Shown: in pieces, positions 29,465 through 38,157 of the stretch
How positions within the stretch are numbered: the first letter of the stretch is position 1
How the letters are laid out: each line of letters begins with the position of its first letter
Source: Candidatus Parcubacteria bacterium
Lineage (GTDB): Bacteria > Patescibacteriota > Patescibacteriia > PEXW01
Direction of reading: 5' to 3'
NCBI GenBank assembly: GCA_003597955.1
Contig: QZJU01000021.1
Location: 1-44,879 of the forward strand
Length of the DNA: 44,879 nucleotides
Notes under the pieces: model-generated
Seen by the model: the letters and a program-made list of their open reading frames with translations, nothing else
Told to the model about the DNA's origin: nothing
Database searches by the model: none
Made by a program: the position numbers and the translations under genes

Positions 29465-30770
29465 GGTTGGATAAAGAACGTGGAGGCAAAGGCGTTTTTT
29501 TGAAATCCCAGCCGCCCTGGCCATCGGGTTGGGGCACAGGAAATCCGAATTGGTCATACATCAAACAGCGAAGTATATGAATGGCGCGGGTATGAATTTG
29601 GGAAACGCGAGATTCGCACAACTTTAGCAATCTGCCGATCGCTTTCAGGCGAAGCTCGTGCCAGTAATAATACCTAATCACGGTTGCCTGCTGGGGACTA
29701 AGCTCATTGGCAATCGCGGTTTTTAAAAATTCGTAAATCTTTTGGCGGTCAATGGTTTCCAAAAGCGTGGGTGTCAGCAAATCCTCAATTAAATCAATCC
29801 TTTCGCGCTTATCGTCTTCGCTCCAAACCCCTTCGTTCAGCGAATGCATAACACCGCTGTAGTGGCAATCTGCCAACATTTTCTGCAGGTCTTTAAGCTC
29901 CACCCCCAAAGTCCGGGCGAGCTTTTCAGAACTGGACGATTTGCCGAATTTTTGTTCAAGTTCGCGAATTTTGTTTTGCAATTTCCGATTTTGAGATTTT
30001 ACCCCCCGCGGAACCCAATCCAGCTCTCGTAGGTAATCCAAAATCTCGCCCCGAATCCGATAGGTGGCGTAAGTTTCAAATTTTACGCCAAGCTCTGGAT
30101 TATATTCGTCCAGCGCTTTGTAAAGCCCCAGAAATCCAACTTGAACAAGATCCGCTAATTCAGTTTGGGGCGGAAAGCCTAAAATCATGCGGCCGGCCAA
30201 GTTTTTGACCAAAGGCAGGTAATATCGGCCAAAGGCTTTTTTCACCTCGTTGCGCAGCGGCCCTTTTGGGCATCTTGCAAAGTAATGAAATTTTAAACCT
30301 GGCGGCAAAAACCCCCTGACAGTCTGCGGGTAATATTTTCCGTCATCGACCAGGATTTTAAAACGCGCGAATTTTTCCGCCGTTAACTGCCAAAAGAAAA
30401 ACTCCAAGGCCTGGTTAAATATGTTCCAGTGTTTGCGGCTGTGCAGGTAAAAGTACGCGTCAGGTAGCAGACGCTCAAGATCTTCCGTTAGAATCAAGCC
30501 ATTTTGCTTTTCGGTTTCTTCCAAAAATTCCAGGCACCATTCATGCTTTTTGGCATAAAGCCAAAAATCTTTCATCGACATGATTTTCGTCGGTGTCAGG
30601 GTGCGACCGTCGCCCGATGTGAGCAAAGTTTTTAACCAGTCGGTTTTTCTGACCCGGGGCCAGAAATTATTTGGGGAATAACTTGAGACATCAGGAAAAA
30701 GTTTTTTTAATTCCTCAAAGAAAAACCAAACGGAAAAATGTCCGTTTTCGGAAAACTGACCCATCTCCAC
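29460..30770 (-). CDS. FliA/WhiG-like sigma factor with novel N-terminal domain (cluster gene C)
   Basis: 'LPLVKNLAGRMILGFPPQTELADLVQVGFLGLYKALDEYNPELGVKFETYATYRIRGEILDYLRELDWVPRGVK', 'LSPQQATVIRYYYWHELRLKAIGRLLKLCESRVSQIHTRAI'. Confidence 0.9.
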   Translation of the reverse strand: MEMGQFSENGHFSVWFFFEELKKLFPDVSSYSPNNFWPRVRKTDWLKTLLTSGDGRTLTPTKIMSMKDFWLYAKKHEWCLEFLEETEKQNGLILTEDLERLLPDAYFYLHSRKHWNIFNQALEFFFWQLTAEKFARFKILVDDGKYYPQTVRGFLPPGLKFHYFARCPKGPLRNEVKKAFGRYYLPLVKNLAGRMILGFPPQTELADLVQVGFLGLYKALDEYNPELGVKFETYATYRIRGEILDYLRELDWVPRGVKSQNRKLQNKIRELEQKFGKSSSSEKLARTLGVELKDLQKMLADCHYSGVMHSLNEGVWSEDDKRERIDLIEDLLTPTLLETIDRQKIYEFLKTAIANELSPQQATVIRYYYWHELRLKAIGRLLKLCESRVSQIHTRAIHILRCLMYDQFGFPVPQPDGQGGWDFKKTPLPPRSLSNR

Positions 30771-30831
30771 CTCCTTTTTTGTCTGGTTGTTTGTTAAAGT
30801 CCGATTTTCGGGTAGGAGTTTTGTTTAAATT

Positions 30832-30860
30832 AACCTAACTTAAAAACTTCCAAAGGTCAA
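30832..30860 (-). promoter_or_regulatory. Putative promoter of gene C: TTGACC-N17-TAGGTT
   Basis: -35 at 30855-30860, -10 at 30832-30837 (minus strand). Confidence 0.5.
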
Positions 30861-30957
30861 CTCCGTACAAATATACCGAGATTCGTCCGCTCCAGGCACC
30901 CGTGGCGCCTTCCGGTCGCAATGACAATTACGACAACCACTTTTTCCTAAAATAAAT

Positions 30958-30983
30958 ACCCCGCTTTTTTAAAAAAGCGGGGT
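30958..30983 (-). terminator. Terminator after cluster gene B
   Basis: ACCCCGCTTTTTTAAAAAAGCGGGGT; minus strand continues ATTTATTTT. Confidence 0.75.
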
Positions 30984-30991
30984 TTAAAGGT

Positions 30992-31816
30992 TTAACTTTT
31001 CTGTATCGCCCGGTGTAGGCGAAGATACTGTATAGGATCATTGGCCGTAAGCACGCCCTGTTCAAACAGATATTGGGCGACCTGGAGCAAATCCGTATCT
31101 TTCTCGGTTTCCAAGTCGACTAACAATTGCATAGGTTGGACATTGCGTTGGTTGCAGAGTTCCATAAACTTCTGGTATTGCTCTGAACTTAAGCCCCATT
31201 GGGACGGTCCTGGCTGATTAGTTTGGGCCAGTCCAGTCGGTCCAGCACTTTTGTTGGTAGCTCCGGATTTGTGACCCTTGCCGACTGGCGCAATGTTCCA
31301 TTTTTTTCGCCACTGCCCAATATCGAAAGGCGATAAGGAATAATTATAAGGTTCGGTTGCCAGTTGCTGGCTTAAAGCCCGGTCACTGCCGGTCTGCATC
31401 AACAGCTGCCGAAAAGCCACTCTGGCGAATTCTTCAGAATTAAACCTGCCGACAAAATTCTGCATGGCTTTAGCTACCTTGCTTAAAGGTCTTGGCTTTT
31501 TTGTCTTGGCCCCGGAAGGCTTTAACAATTTTGCCAATTCCCCAGTAAAGCCCAGGCTGACAAATTCGGCTTGGTGCGCATTTACCCATTCGCGCAGCCG
31601 GTTTAGCTTCACGCCAAACTGCCTGGCCACCCGGCGCCAAGAATTTTTTGAAGCCCTGTATAGCTTCATAATTTCATTGACGGTTAAACCGACATTGCCG
31701 TTGTCCAAAAGCCGGGATTCGGCCCGGGTTTTGGTTTCGGGCTTTACCGAGCGAGGGTTTATGTTCCGAGCTTCGAGCATTTGCCTAAACCAAAGCCATT
31801 CATAATTGTTTCCCAC
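30992..31816 (-). CDS. Uncharacterised HTH-like protein (cluster gene B)
   Basis: 274 aa; 'LTVNEIMKLYRASKNSWRRVARQFGVKLNRLREWVNAH'; SD AAGGAGG upstream. Confidence 0.65.
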   Translation of the reverse strand: MGNNYEWLWFRQMLEARNINPRSVKPETKTRAESRLLDNGNVGLTVNEIMKLYRASKNSWRRVARQFGVKLNRLREWVNAHQAEFVSLGFTGELAKLLKPSGAKTKKPRPLSKVAKAMQNFVGRFNSEEFARVAFRQLLMQTGSDRALSQQLATEPYNYSLSPFDIGQWRKKWNIAPVGKGHKSGATNKSAGPTGLAQTNQPGPSQWGLSSEQYQKFMELCNQRNVQPMQLLVDLETEKDTDLLQVAQYLFEQGVLTANDPIQYLRLHRAIQKS

Positions 31817-31830
31817 TTTTCCTCCTTGGT

Positions 31831-32784
31831 TTAGGCGTTTTTAGACTTCGGCCGTCTGATGGCCGGGTGTAGTGCGGGTATGCCTGCGAGTTTGAGCAGG
31901 CCACTGAATTCACGCTGGCTGATTTTGAAACCTCTGATGCCCTTGTCGCGGACCACGAATTTTTCCATCGCCTTTGCGGCTTTGGTTTGGTTGCCGGTCA
32001 GTTGATAAGTTTGCTTCAGCCATTGCACGGCTCCTGAATTGCTACCCGTAGCTTCGGCTAGGGCCTGGAATTTCGGCATGGCAAAAAGCCTGTCCGGTCC
32101 GGTTAAGCCCCTTCTGGCTCGCGGCTTTTTGGGTTCTGTTCCGCGTCCGGACGCAACTTTGGTTTTTTGCTGCCGTGCGATTTCATCTTTTGGCCTTTGG
32201 CCTCTGCCCAGACGAAAATTCAGATTGCGCTGGAGAATGCTGCGCAAGGTTCCTGGTTTGATATCTACGCCGAGCTTCTGGCTAAGATATTCAGCTACCT
32301 GCGAATACGTGCCATGCTTGGCAAAAAGCTCCTTGGCAGTTATGGTGTTTTTCACAAAAGCCAAAATCTGTTGAGTCATCGAAGTTGGGCTGGGCCTGCG
32401 ATTCGACCTGGCTTTTTTGAAACGTGCTTTGGGAATTCGCGGTTTTCGGGTTTTGGGTCTTTTGGGTTTTCGCTTCAGGGTTTTGGCGCCGAAAAGCGTG
32501 GGCAAGGCCGGCCAGCCTTTTCTTTCCGAAAAGCTGGTCATAAATTCCAACAAATGAATGCATTCCTCGGGTCCGGCGGTTTTTTGTAAAGCCTCGGGCA
32601 CATTGCCGAAAATCACTTCTGGCGTAAAGCCTCCGGCTTCGCCTGCCGCGGCAACCAAATCAATGACCCAAGGGTGAGCTTGGACAAAAACATCGAAATC
32701 GAATGCCGGCAAGCTGCCAGTGGCGACTCCCAGCAAAACCTGAAACAGGTTAAGGTTGGCAGAATTTTCCCTTACTTTAGCCAT
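31831..32784 (-). CDS. Uncharacterised basic HTH-like protein (cluster gene A)
   Basis: 317 aa; 'ITAKELFAKHGTYSQVAEYLSQKLGVDIKPGTLRSILQRNL'; SD AAGGAGG upstream. Confidence 0.65.
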   Translation of the reverse strand: MAKVRENSANLNLFQVLLGVATGSLPAFDFDVFVQAHPWVIDLVAAAGEAGGFTPEVIFGNVPEALQKTAGPEECIHLLEFMTSFSERKGWPALPTLFGAKTLKRKPKRPKTRKPRIPKARFKKARSNRRPSPTSMTQQILAFVKNTITAKELFAKHGTYSQVAEYLSQKLGVDIKPGTLRSILQRNLNFRLGRGQRPKDEIARQQKTKVASGRGTEPKKPRARRGLTGPDRLFAMPKFQALAEATGSNSGAVQWLKQTYQLTGNQTKAAKAMEKFVVRDKGIRGFKISQREFSGLLKLAGIPALHPAIRRPKSKNA

Positions 32785-32884
32785 TTTTCCTCCTTATGGG
32801 TTTTTGGCCTATTTTTTAAGGCTTGCTTAATTTTTTAATTTGCTTTTTCGATTTTTAAGGTTTAGGCAAAAATGCCTTCGGCTA

Positions 32885-32913
32885 ACCTTAAAATTTTTTG
32901 GAAAACTTGTCAA
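32885..32913 (-). promoter_or_regulatory. Putative promoter of A-B: TTGACA-N17-TAAGGT
   Basis: -35 at 32908-32913, -10 at 32885-32890 (minus strand); divergent from ruvA. Confidence 0.45.
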
Positions 32914-32942
32914 TTTTCCAAAATGCTATACTTTAATCACTT

Positions 32943-33533
32943 ATGATCGCTTTTCTTCGCGGGCAAATTACGGCTTTGACGGTGAAATCCGTAATCTTGG
33001 AAGCCAATGGCGTGGGCTACCGCGTATTCGTGACCCCGCAAACCATGGCCAGTTTGGAATTAAACCAAATCCGTGGTCTGCACACGCATCATCACCAGCG
33101 CGAAGACGCCCAAGAGCTGTATGGATTTTTGACTGGCGAAGAGCGGGACATGTTTGAAAAGCTTCTGAGCGTCAATGGCGTTGGGCCAAAATCCGCTTTA
33201 GGCGTTTTATCCCGGGCCAGCGTTTCGGATATTGTCAGGGCCGTGCAAGCGAATGAAATTGGGATGCTGACCAAAGTTTCGGGCATTGGTCCCAAAACCG
33301 CGGAGCGGATTGTGCGGGAACTGAACGGTAAATTGGATTCGCAATTTTTGGTCAGCGCGGACAAATTAACCCAAAGCCAGACAAATGACGATGCGGATGC
33401 AGTGACGGCTTTGGAGCAATTGGGTTATACCAGCGCCGAAGCCCGAAAAGCGCTGCAGGCTTTGCCCAAAGAACTCAAAGATCCGGCCGCCAAAATTAAA
33501 GCGGTTTTAAAAAGCCACGGCCGGGCCAAATAA
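32943..33533 (+). CDS. ruvA: Holliday junction branch migration protein RuvA
   Basis: 'MIAFLRGQITALTVKSVILEANGVGYRVFV', 'LLSVNGVGPKSALGVLS', 'VSGIGPKTAERIVRELNGKL', 'DDADAVTALEQLGYTSAEARKAL'. Confidence 0.96.
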   Translation: MIAFLRGQITALTVKSVILEANGVGYRVFVTPQTMASLELNQIRGLHTHHHQREDAQELYGFLTGEERDMFEKLLSVNGVGPKSALGVLSRASVSDIVRAVQANEIGMLTKVSGIGPKTAERIVRELNGKLDSQFLVSADKLTQSQTNDDADAVTALEQLGYTSAEARKALQALPKELKDPAAKIKAVLKSHGRAK

Positions 33534-33534
33534 T

Positions 33535-34581
33535 ATGGAAGCGCAACTCTGGTCAGACCAAGAGCTTTGGGAAAGTTTTTTAACCCGGATAAGGCAGGCA
33601 CCGTTCCAGCAGTCTTGGGCTTGGGGCGAATTTCAAAAAGCCCGGGGCACGGAAGTTTTAAGATTTGCGGCAATCCAAAACCAAAAAATTGTGGGGCTGG
33701 TCCTGGCTTTAATCGAACCCTGGCGCTTTGGACAAAAGACCTTAACGGTTTTTTCCGGGCCCGTGATTGATTTTAATTTAAGTCCGCGAGTCTACGCGGA
33801 AGCTCTGGGCTTGTTGGTTAAAACTTTGGCAGCGGAAGCCCGGTCCCGCCAATGCCTGTATTTCCACATTGAACCAGGTCTTGAAAAAAACCAGGAGTCA
33901 GTTTTCAAGCCCGTAGCCGCGGAAAATAAATTAGTTATAACCAAAGCCTTTCAACCAATCGACACTTTAATTTTGGATTTAAAGCCTTCTGCCCAAGCGC
34001 TTATGCAAAAAATGCACGAAAAAACCCGGTACAACATTCGCTTGGCTGAAAAAAAAGGCGTTAGCGTGGAAAGTTTTTCCGGCCAATCGGCTAAGGCAAA
34101 GATTCCAATTTTTTTGAAAATCAATGCGGAAACTTCGGCGCGGGACAAATTTTTAAGCCACACCCAAAATTACTACGAAAAAATGGCGGAAATTCTGCCG
34201 GAAGAAATGCTGAAGGTATATTTGGCCAGTTCTGAGGATCAACCCATTGCCGCGAATATCGTCATAACCTATGCCGACACCGCGACTTATCTGCATGGCG
34301 CTTCCAGCAATCAACTTAGGAACCTGATGGCTCCGCATTTGCTGCAGTGGCGGCAGATCTTGGACGCGCAAGGCGCGGGCAAAAACTGGTACGACTTTTT
34401 CGGCGTTCAGACCGAGAACCGACAGCGCCAAACCAGCGCGGGTGCCAGCTGGGCAGGCATAACCCGGTTCAAACAGGGTTTTGGCGGCCGAGTGGTTTCC
34501 TACCTCGATGCCTACGAGTTGCCAATCAAACTGGGGTGGTATAGACTTTTAAAAGTTAGAAATTTATTTAAAAAATTATGA
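33535..34581 (+). CDS. FemAB-family peptidyltransferase (peptidoglycan bridge formation)
   Basis: 'PFQQSWAWGEFQKARG...', 'KTRYNIRLAEKKGVSVE', 'ATYLHGASSNQLRNLMAPHLLQWRQI', 'YDFFGV'. Confidence 0.88.
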   Translation: MEAQLWSDQELWESFLTRIRQAPFQQSWAWGEFQKARGTEVLRFAAIQNQKIVGLVLALIEPWRFGQKTLTVFSGPVIDFNLSPRVYAEALGLLVKTLAAEARSRQCLYFHIEPGLEKNQESVFKPVAAENKLVITKAFQPIDTLILDLKPSAQALMQKMHEKTRYNIRLAEKKGVSVESFSGQSAKAKIPIFLKINAETSARDKFLSHTQNYYEKMAEILPEEMLKVYLASSEDQPIAANIVITYADTATYLHGASSNQLRNLMAPHLLQWRQILDAQGAGKNWYDFFGVQTENRQRQTSAGASWAGITRFKQGFGGRVVSYLDAYELPIKLGWYRLLKVRNLFKKL

Positions 34582-35303
34582 TCCGGACCGTGGTGATTTC
34601 TGCGGCTGGCAAAGGCACGCGCATGAAAGAATTGGCTAAGGACAAGCCCAAACACATGATTGATGTGAACGGCAAGCCTTTTTTGTGGTACTTGCTGGAA
34701 AATTTGCGCGCGGCGGGCTTTGATGACTTAATCGTCGTGGTCGGGCATTTGCGCCAGCACATCGAAGAGTTTGCCGAAACTTATCCGCACAAGCTCACGA
34801 TTGTAAATCAGTTCGCCATCATGGGCGAAGACAAATACGGCACGGCCGTGCCGGTTTTGGCAGCGCGCGAAGCCGTAAACGGTAAACCTTTCTTAGCGGT
34901 TTACGGCGATAACCTGTATTCGGTGCGGGACTTAAATGCCATGAACCATGATGACGGCAAATGCTATGTCGGCGCTCTGCCGCACGAGAATTGGCAGAAA
35001 TACGGCGTCTTGATTCCAGGCGAGAACAACCGCTTGAAAGAAATCATTGAAAAACCCGATCATGATGTGGGTTCGAAATTGATTAACACTGGCTTGTTTG
35101 CCTTTACCCAGGAAATTTTTGAAGCTTGTGAAAAAGTCAAACCCACGCCGCCCAAAGACGAATTGTATCTGACCGACGCCGTGACCGAATTAGCCAAACA
35201 GAACAAGGTTTTCATCCAGCCCATTCAGGACTATTGGAAAGATTTCGGCTCGCCCGAAGATGTGGGTGCGGTCAGCCAGTTTTTGAAAGAAAGAGGGGAA
35301 TAA
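34578..35303 (+). CDS. Sugar-phosphate nucleotidyltransferase
   Basis: 'VVISAAGKGTRMKELAKDKPKHMIDVNGKPFLWYLLENL', 'DNLYSVRDLNAM', 'INTGLFAFTQEIFEAC'; overlaps the upstream gene by 4 nt. Confidence 0.88.
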   Translation: MIRTVVISAAGKGTRMKELAKDKPKHMIDVNGKPFLWYLLENLRAAGFDDLIVVVGHLRQHIEEFAETYPHKLTIVNQFAIMGEDKYGTAVPVLAAREAVNGKPFLAVYGDNLYSVRDLNAMNHDDGKCYVGALPHENWQKYGVLIPGENNRLKEIIEKPDHDVGSKLINTGLFAFTQEIFEACEKVKPTPPKDELYLTDAVTELAKQNKVFIQPIQDYWKDFGSPEDVGAVSQFLKERGE

Positions 35304-35312
35304 TTTTTTAGA

Positions 35313-35387
35313 GCCCCCATAGCTCAACGGATAGAGCGTAGGCCTCCGAAGCCTGAGATTGAGGTCCAATTCCTCATGGGGGCACCA
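35313..35387 (+). tRNA. tRNA-Arg (anticodon CCG), CCA encoded
   Basis: Acceptor GCCCCCA/TGGGGGC, D-arm AGCTCAACGGATAGAGC, anticodon loop CTCCGAA, ends ACCA. Confidence 0.93.
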
Positions 35388-35464
35388 TTACACAAAGCGA
35401 CCTAAGCCTTGACAACTTAACGGGTCACACTCCAATGCTTGACATCAGGGCGTCTCTTTGGCGC

Positions 35465-35493
35465 TTGACATAAAATAATAACCGTGTTAAATT
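35465..35493 (+). promoter_or_regulatory. Promoter TTGACA-N17-TAAATT for the 35554 gene
   Basis: -35 at 35465-35470, -10 at 35488-35493 with TG upstream; two more CTTGACA copies at 35408 and 35438. Confidence 0.6.
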
Positions 35494-35553
35494 CATTTGA
35501 AACTTAAAAAGAGAAAATAGACTAAAAAGTACCTTTAAAGGAGGATTTTTCAG

Positions 35554-36087
35554 GTGGTTACAGCAAGACAGATAGCAGCACTAAAGTATTTAATTTTTGT
35601 CACTAGGACTGACATCCCACTCACAAAGCAAATATTGGCATTCCTGATTGATCGCTCTGAAGAGCTGACTAAAGATGTTTGCCTGACGCTTGTGGCTGAT
35701 CGGGAAGGGTATTCTGGTAAAGAGATTCATGCCCTCGCTTTGGCTTTGGACGAAATTCGCAGCCGAATACATCTTAACGAACTGCTCCTGGCCATGGGAT
35801 GTGAACTTATATTTAGCTTTCATTATGGGGATTTTGATCCCAGCCGAAGTGACAAAATCTTTAGTACGGCGGGCCAGTTCGCTGGCGCCCCCGAACATTT
35901 AGTCTCGACGGATCCAGAACTCGCCCAAGAAGGCATGCCAATGAGATATACCTTCTGGCTTTCTAGGGGGTATTACTCAAGACAAGCAACGCTTGTCATT
36001 GCAACGCGAGAGACGCTTGAACAAATTGACTTGAAGAGGCCGGGCTTGTACCCCCTTCAAGAACCTGCCTTAATGAAAATATCCTAA
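35554..36087 (+). CDS. Hypothetical protein (GTG start)
   Basis: 177 aa; SD AAAGGAGG upstream; terminator downstream. Confidence 0.65.
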   Translation: MVTARQIAALKYLIFVTRTDIPLTKQILAFLIDRSEELTKDVCLTLVADREGYSGKEIHALALALDEIRSRIHLNELLLAMGCELIFSFHYGDFDPSRSDKIFSTAGQFAGAPEHLVSTDPELAQEGMPMRYTFWLSRGYYSRQATLVIATRETLEQIDLKRPGLYPLQEPALMKIS

Positions 36088-36092
36088 TAACT

Positions 36093-36126
36093 AAGGTCTC
36101 GTGTCTAAAAATGCGCGAGACCTTTT
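36093..36126 (+). terminator. Rho-independent terminator
   Basis: AAGGTCTCG...CGAGACCTTTTT. Confidence 0.8.
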
Positions 36127-36255
36127 TGATTTGTTGCATTTATGGCCAAAAAGCGCCAAAATGACGGTGCATAATTAACTTGCTGACTTTGGTATCAGTT
36201 GCCGGCCTTAAACCCAAAAATTTTTTCAATCTAATTTAGCGAGGAGCCAAAATAT

Positions 36256-37299
36256 ATGAAAAAAAATTTAATCATCATAATTTGCGTCATAGCCGCCCTG
36301 GCGATCGGCGGTGTTGCCTACTGGCTGGGCACGCGGTCAGGCGCTGAAAATAAAAACATCAATCAGGCCTCTGGCAATGCCAATGCCGCGGCATTGGCTA
36401 ACTCGCCGACACCGAATCTCACTTACGAAACCTACGCCAACCACGACCCGCTTTACACTTTTGTCGTGGTCAAAGAATGGACCAGCATTGCCCCGGCTGA
36501 AGTCCAGAAATCCCTTACTGAAGAACAGCGAAACGGCTATGAAATAAAATACTACGCTTCTAACCCAGATTCGGTCGTACTGGCCGTTTCAGAAAAAAGA
36601 TCCACAACCCTGACTTCAATGTCCGCTATTGTTGCTAATGACAAAACCAAATCCCAGGCAAATAAAAATATCACTTTGGTTGACGAAAGGGTAAACCAAG
36701 CCGATGCCCGGACGGAAATGCTTGTCACTTCCAGCGCTAACACTTTTTCGGTTTATTCCCGCTACCTCGTAATTAATTCAACCGGCACGGAAACCCGGTG
36801 GGCCTTGATGGAAGTGACCGTGCCTGCCAGCCGCACCAGCCAATACGCCAGTGTTGTCACCCGTTTACTGGATTCCTTACAGATCGCCGGCGCCAGTGTT
36901 AATACCAACCAAGCCAGCGCCGTTGAAGGCTTTAGTGTCGGCGGTGAAAAAGTGAATGACCCGGTATATAAGGAGAAATTCACTTCAATCCAGCTCGGAA
37001 AGCTCACGAAAAACAGCTCGCCCCAATCAGCTGCCTATGGCATTTCCAAAATGGATTACAGCGAAGAAGATTTGGCTTACCAAATCAATACCACAGACGC
37101 TTTTCCTGTCCAAACCCAAATGACAATCAAGGCTTATGACTATGCCGCGGGCAAGATTTTTGCCGGCGAACAAAAACTGGACGTCAAACGCGGGTCAAAT
37201 GGCTTCTGTTGTTTTTCTCCACCAGGCCAGGGGCGATATCAATACCTTTTTTATCTGGGGACAGACCTGGTTAAGACCATTGAGCTGACTTCCGAATAA
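36256..37299 (+). CDS. N-terminally anchored hypothetical protein
   Basis: 347 aa, N-terminal TM 'LIIIICVIAALAIGGVAYWLG'; SD GAGGAG. Confidence 0.65.
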   Translation: MKKNLIIIICVIAALAIGGVAYWLGTRSGAENKNINQASGNANAAALANSPTPNLTYETYANHDPLYTFVVVKEWTSIAPAEVQKSLTEEQRNGYEIKYYASNPDSVVLAVSEKRSTTLTSMSAIVANDKTKSQANKNITLVDERVNQADARTEMLVTSSANTFSVYSRYLVINSTGTETRWALMEVTVPASRTSQYASVVTRLLDSLQIAGASVNTNQASAVEGFSVGGEKVNDPVYKEKFTSIQLGKLTKNSSPQSAAYGISKMDYSEEDLAYQINTTDAFPVQTQMTIKAYDYAAGKIFAGEQKLDVKRGSNGFCCFSPPGQGRYQYLFYLGTDLVKTIELTSE

Positions 37300-37327
37300 G
37301 ATCGCTAATTTCTAGATTTAAACTAAT

Positions 37328-37510
37328 ATGATGGATATCAATGTCACAAAACGCGGCGGGGAAGCGGTTTACGGCCTGGGCTTCATCGGCGCGGTGATTT
37401 ATTACATTTCCACGGCCACGGGTTTTTGGGTGGGCGTTTTGGGTATTTTGAAAGCCTGCGTTTGGCCGGCTTTTTTTGTGTACCACGCGCTGAAATTCTT
37501 GGGAGCCTAG
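37328..37510 (+). CDS. Small two-TM membrane protein
   Basis: 60 aa 'GLGFIGAVIYYISTATGFWVGVLGILKACVWPAFFVYHAL'. Confidence 0.6.
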   Translation: MMDINVTKRGGEAVYGLGFIGAVIYYISTATGFWVGVLGILKACVWPAFFVYHALKFLGA

Positions 37511-37536
37511 GTTTTGCCGTTTTTGATTAATAAAAA

Positions 37537-37824
37537 GTGACCTATTACGTTTACATCATGACGAATAAGTCAGATTCGGTTTTGTATATCGGTACGACTC
37601 GTAATCTTGAGCATCGCGTTTGGGAGCATAAGCATAAAAAAATACCCGGATTCACCAGTCGATACAATGTTATTAAGCTGGTATATTACGAAGAATTTTC
37701 CCTGGCTATGGAGGCGGTGGCGCGTGAAAAACAATTGAAAAATTGGCATCGCGAATGGAAAATGAATTTGATTAAAAGTCTAAACCCGTCATTTACTGAT
37801 TTAGCCGATGGATGGGATGCATAA
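37537..37824 (+). CDS. GIY-YIG domain mini-protein (GTG start)
   Basis: 95 aa 'TYYVYIMTNKSDSVLYIGTTRNLEHRVWEHKHKKIPGFTSRYNVIKLVYYEEF'. Confidence 0.9.
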   Translation: MTYYVYIMTNKSDSVLYIGTTRNLEHRVWEHKHKKIPGFTSRYNVIKLVYYEEFSLAMEAVAREKQLKNWHREWKMNLIKSLNPSFTDLADGWDA

Positions 37825-37963
37825 TAAGAGATCCTGAAATAAATTCAGGATGAGGGACTTTTATATCCCTCATGCCGAACTTGTTTCGGCATCTCTTGTC
37901 TTCAGTATCCCATTTTACGCACGCCTTGTTTTGAGATATGAACGGGCATAGAATTAATTTATT

Positions 37964-38155
37964 ATGAACGGCCAAAGCCGAAATAATATTTACCCAGGAC
38001 TCCGAGTGGCCATTGTCCAAAAACAAGACCAGTCCACGGGCAGACTGACCGAGGGGATTGTTAGAGATATCTTAACCAATTCTCCCACGCATCCGCACGG
38101 CATTAAAGTGAGGTTGGAAACCGGGGAAGTGGGGAGAGTGCAGGAAATTAGGTAG
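37964..38155 (+). CDS. YwbE family protein (DUF2196)
   Basis: 63 aa 'IYPGLRVAIVQKQDQSTGRLTEGIVRDILTNSPTHPHGIKVRLETGEVGRVQEI'. Confidence 0.85.
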   Translation: MNGQSRNNIYPGLRVAIVQKQDQSTGRLTEGIVRDILTNSPTHPHGIKVRLETGEVGRVQEIR

Positions 38156-38157
38156 AC

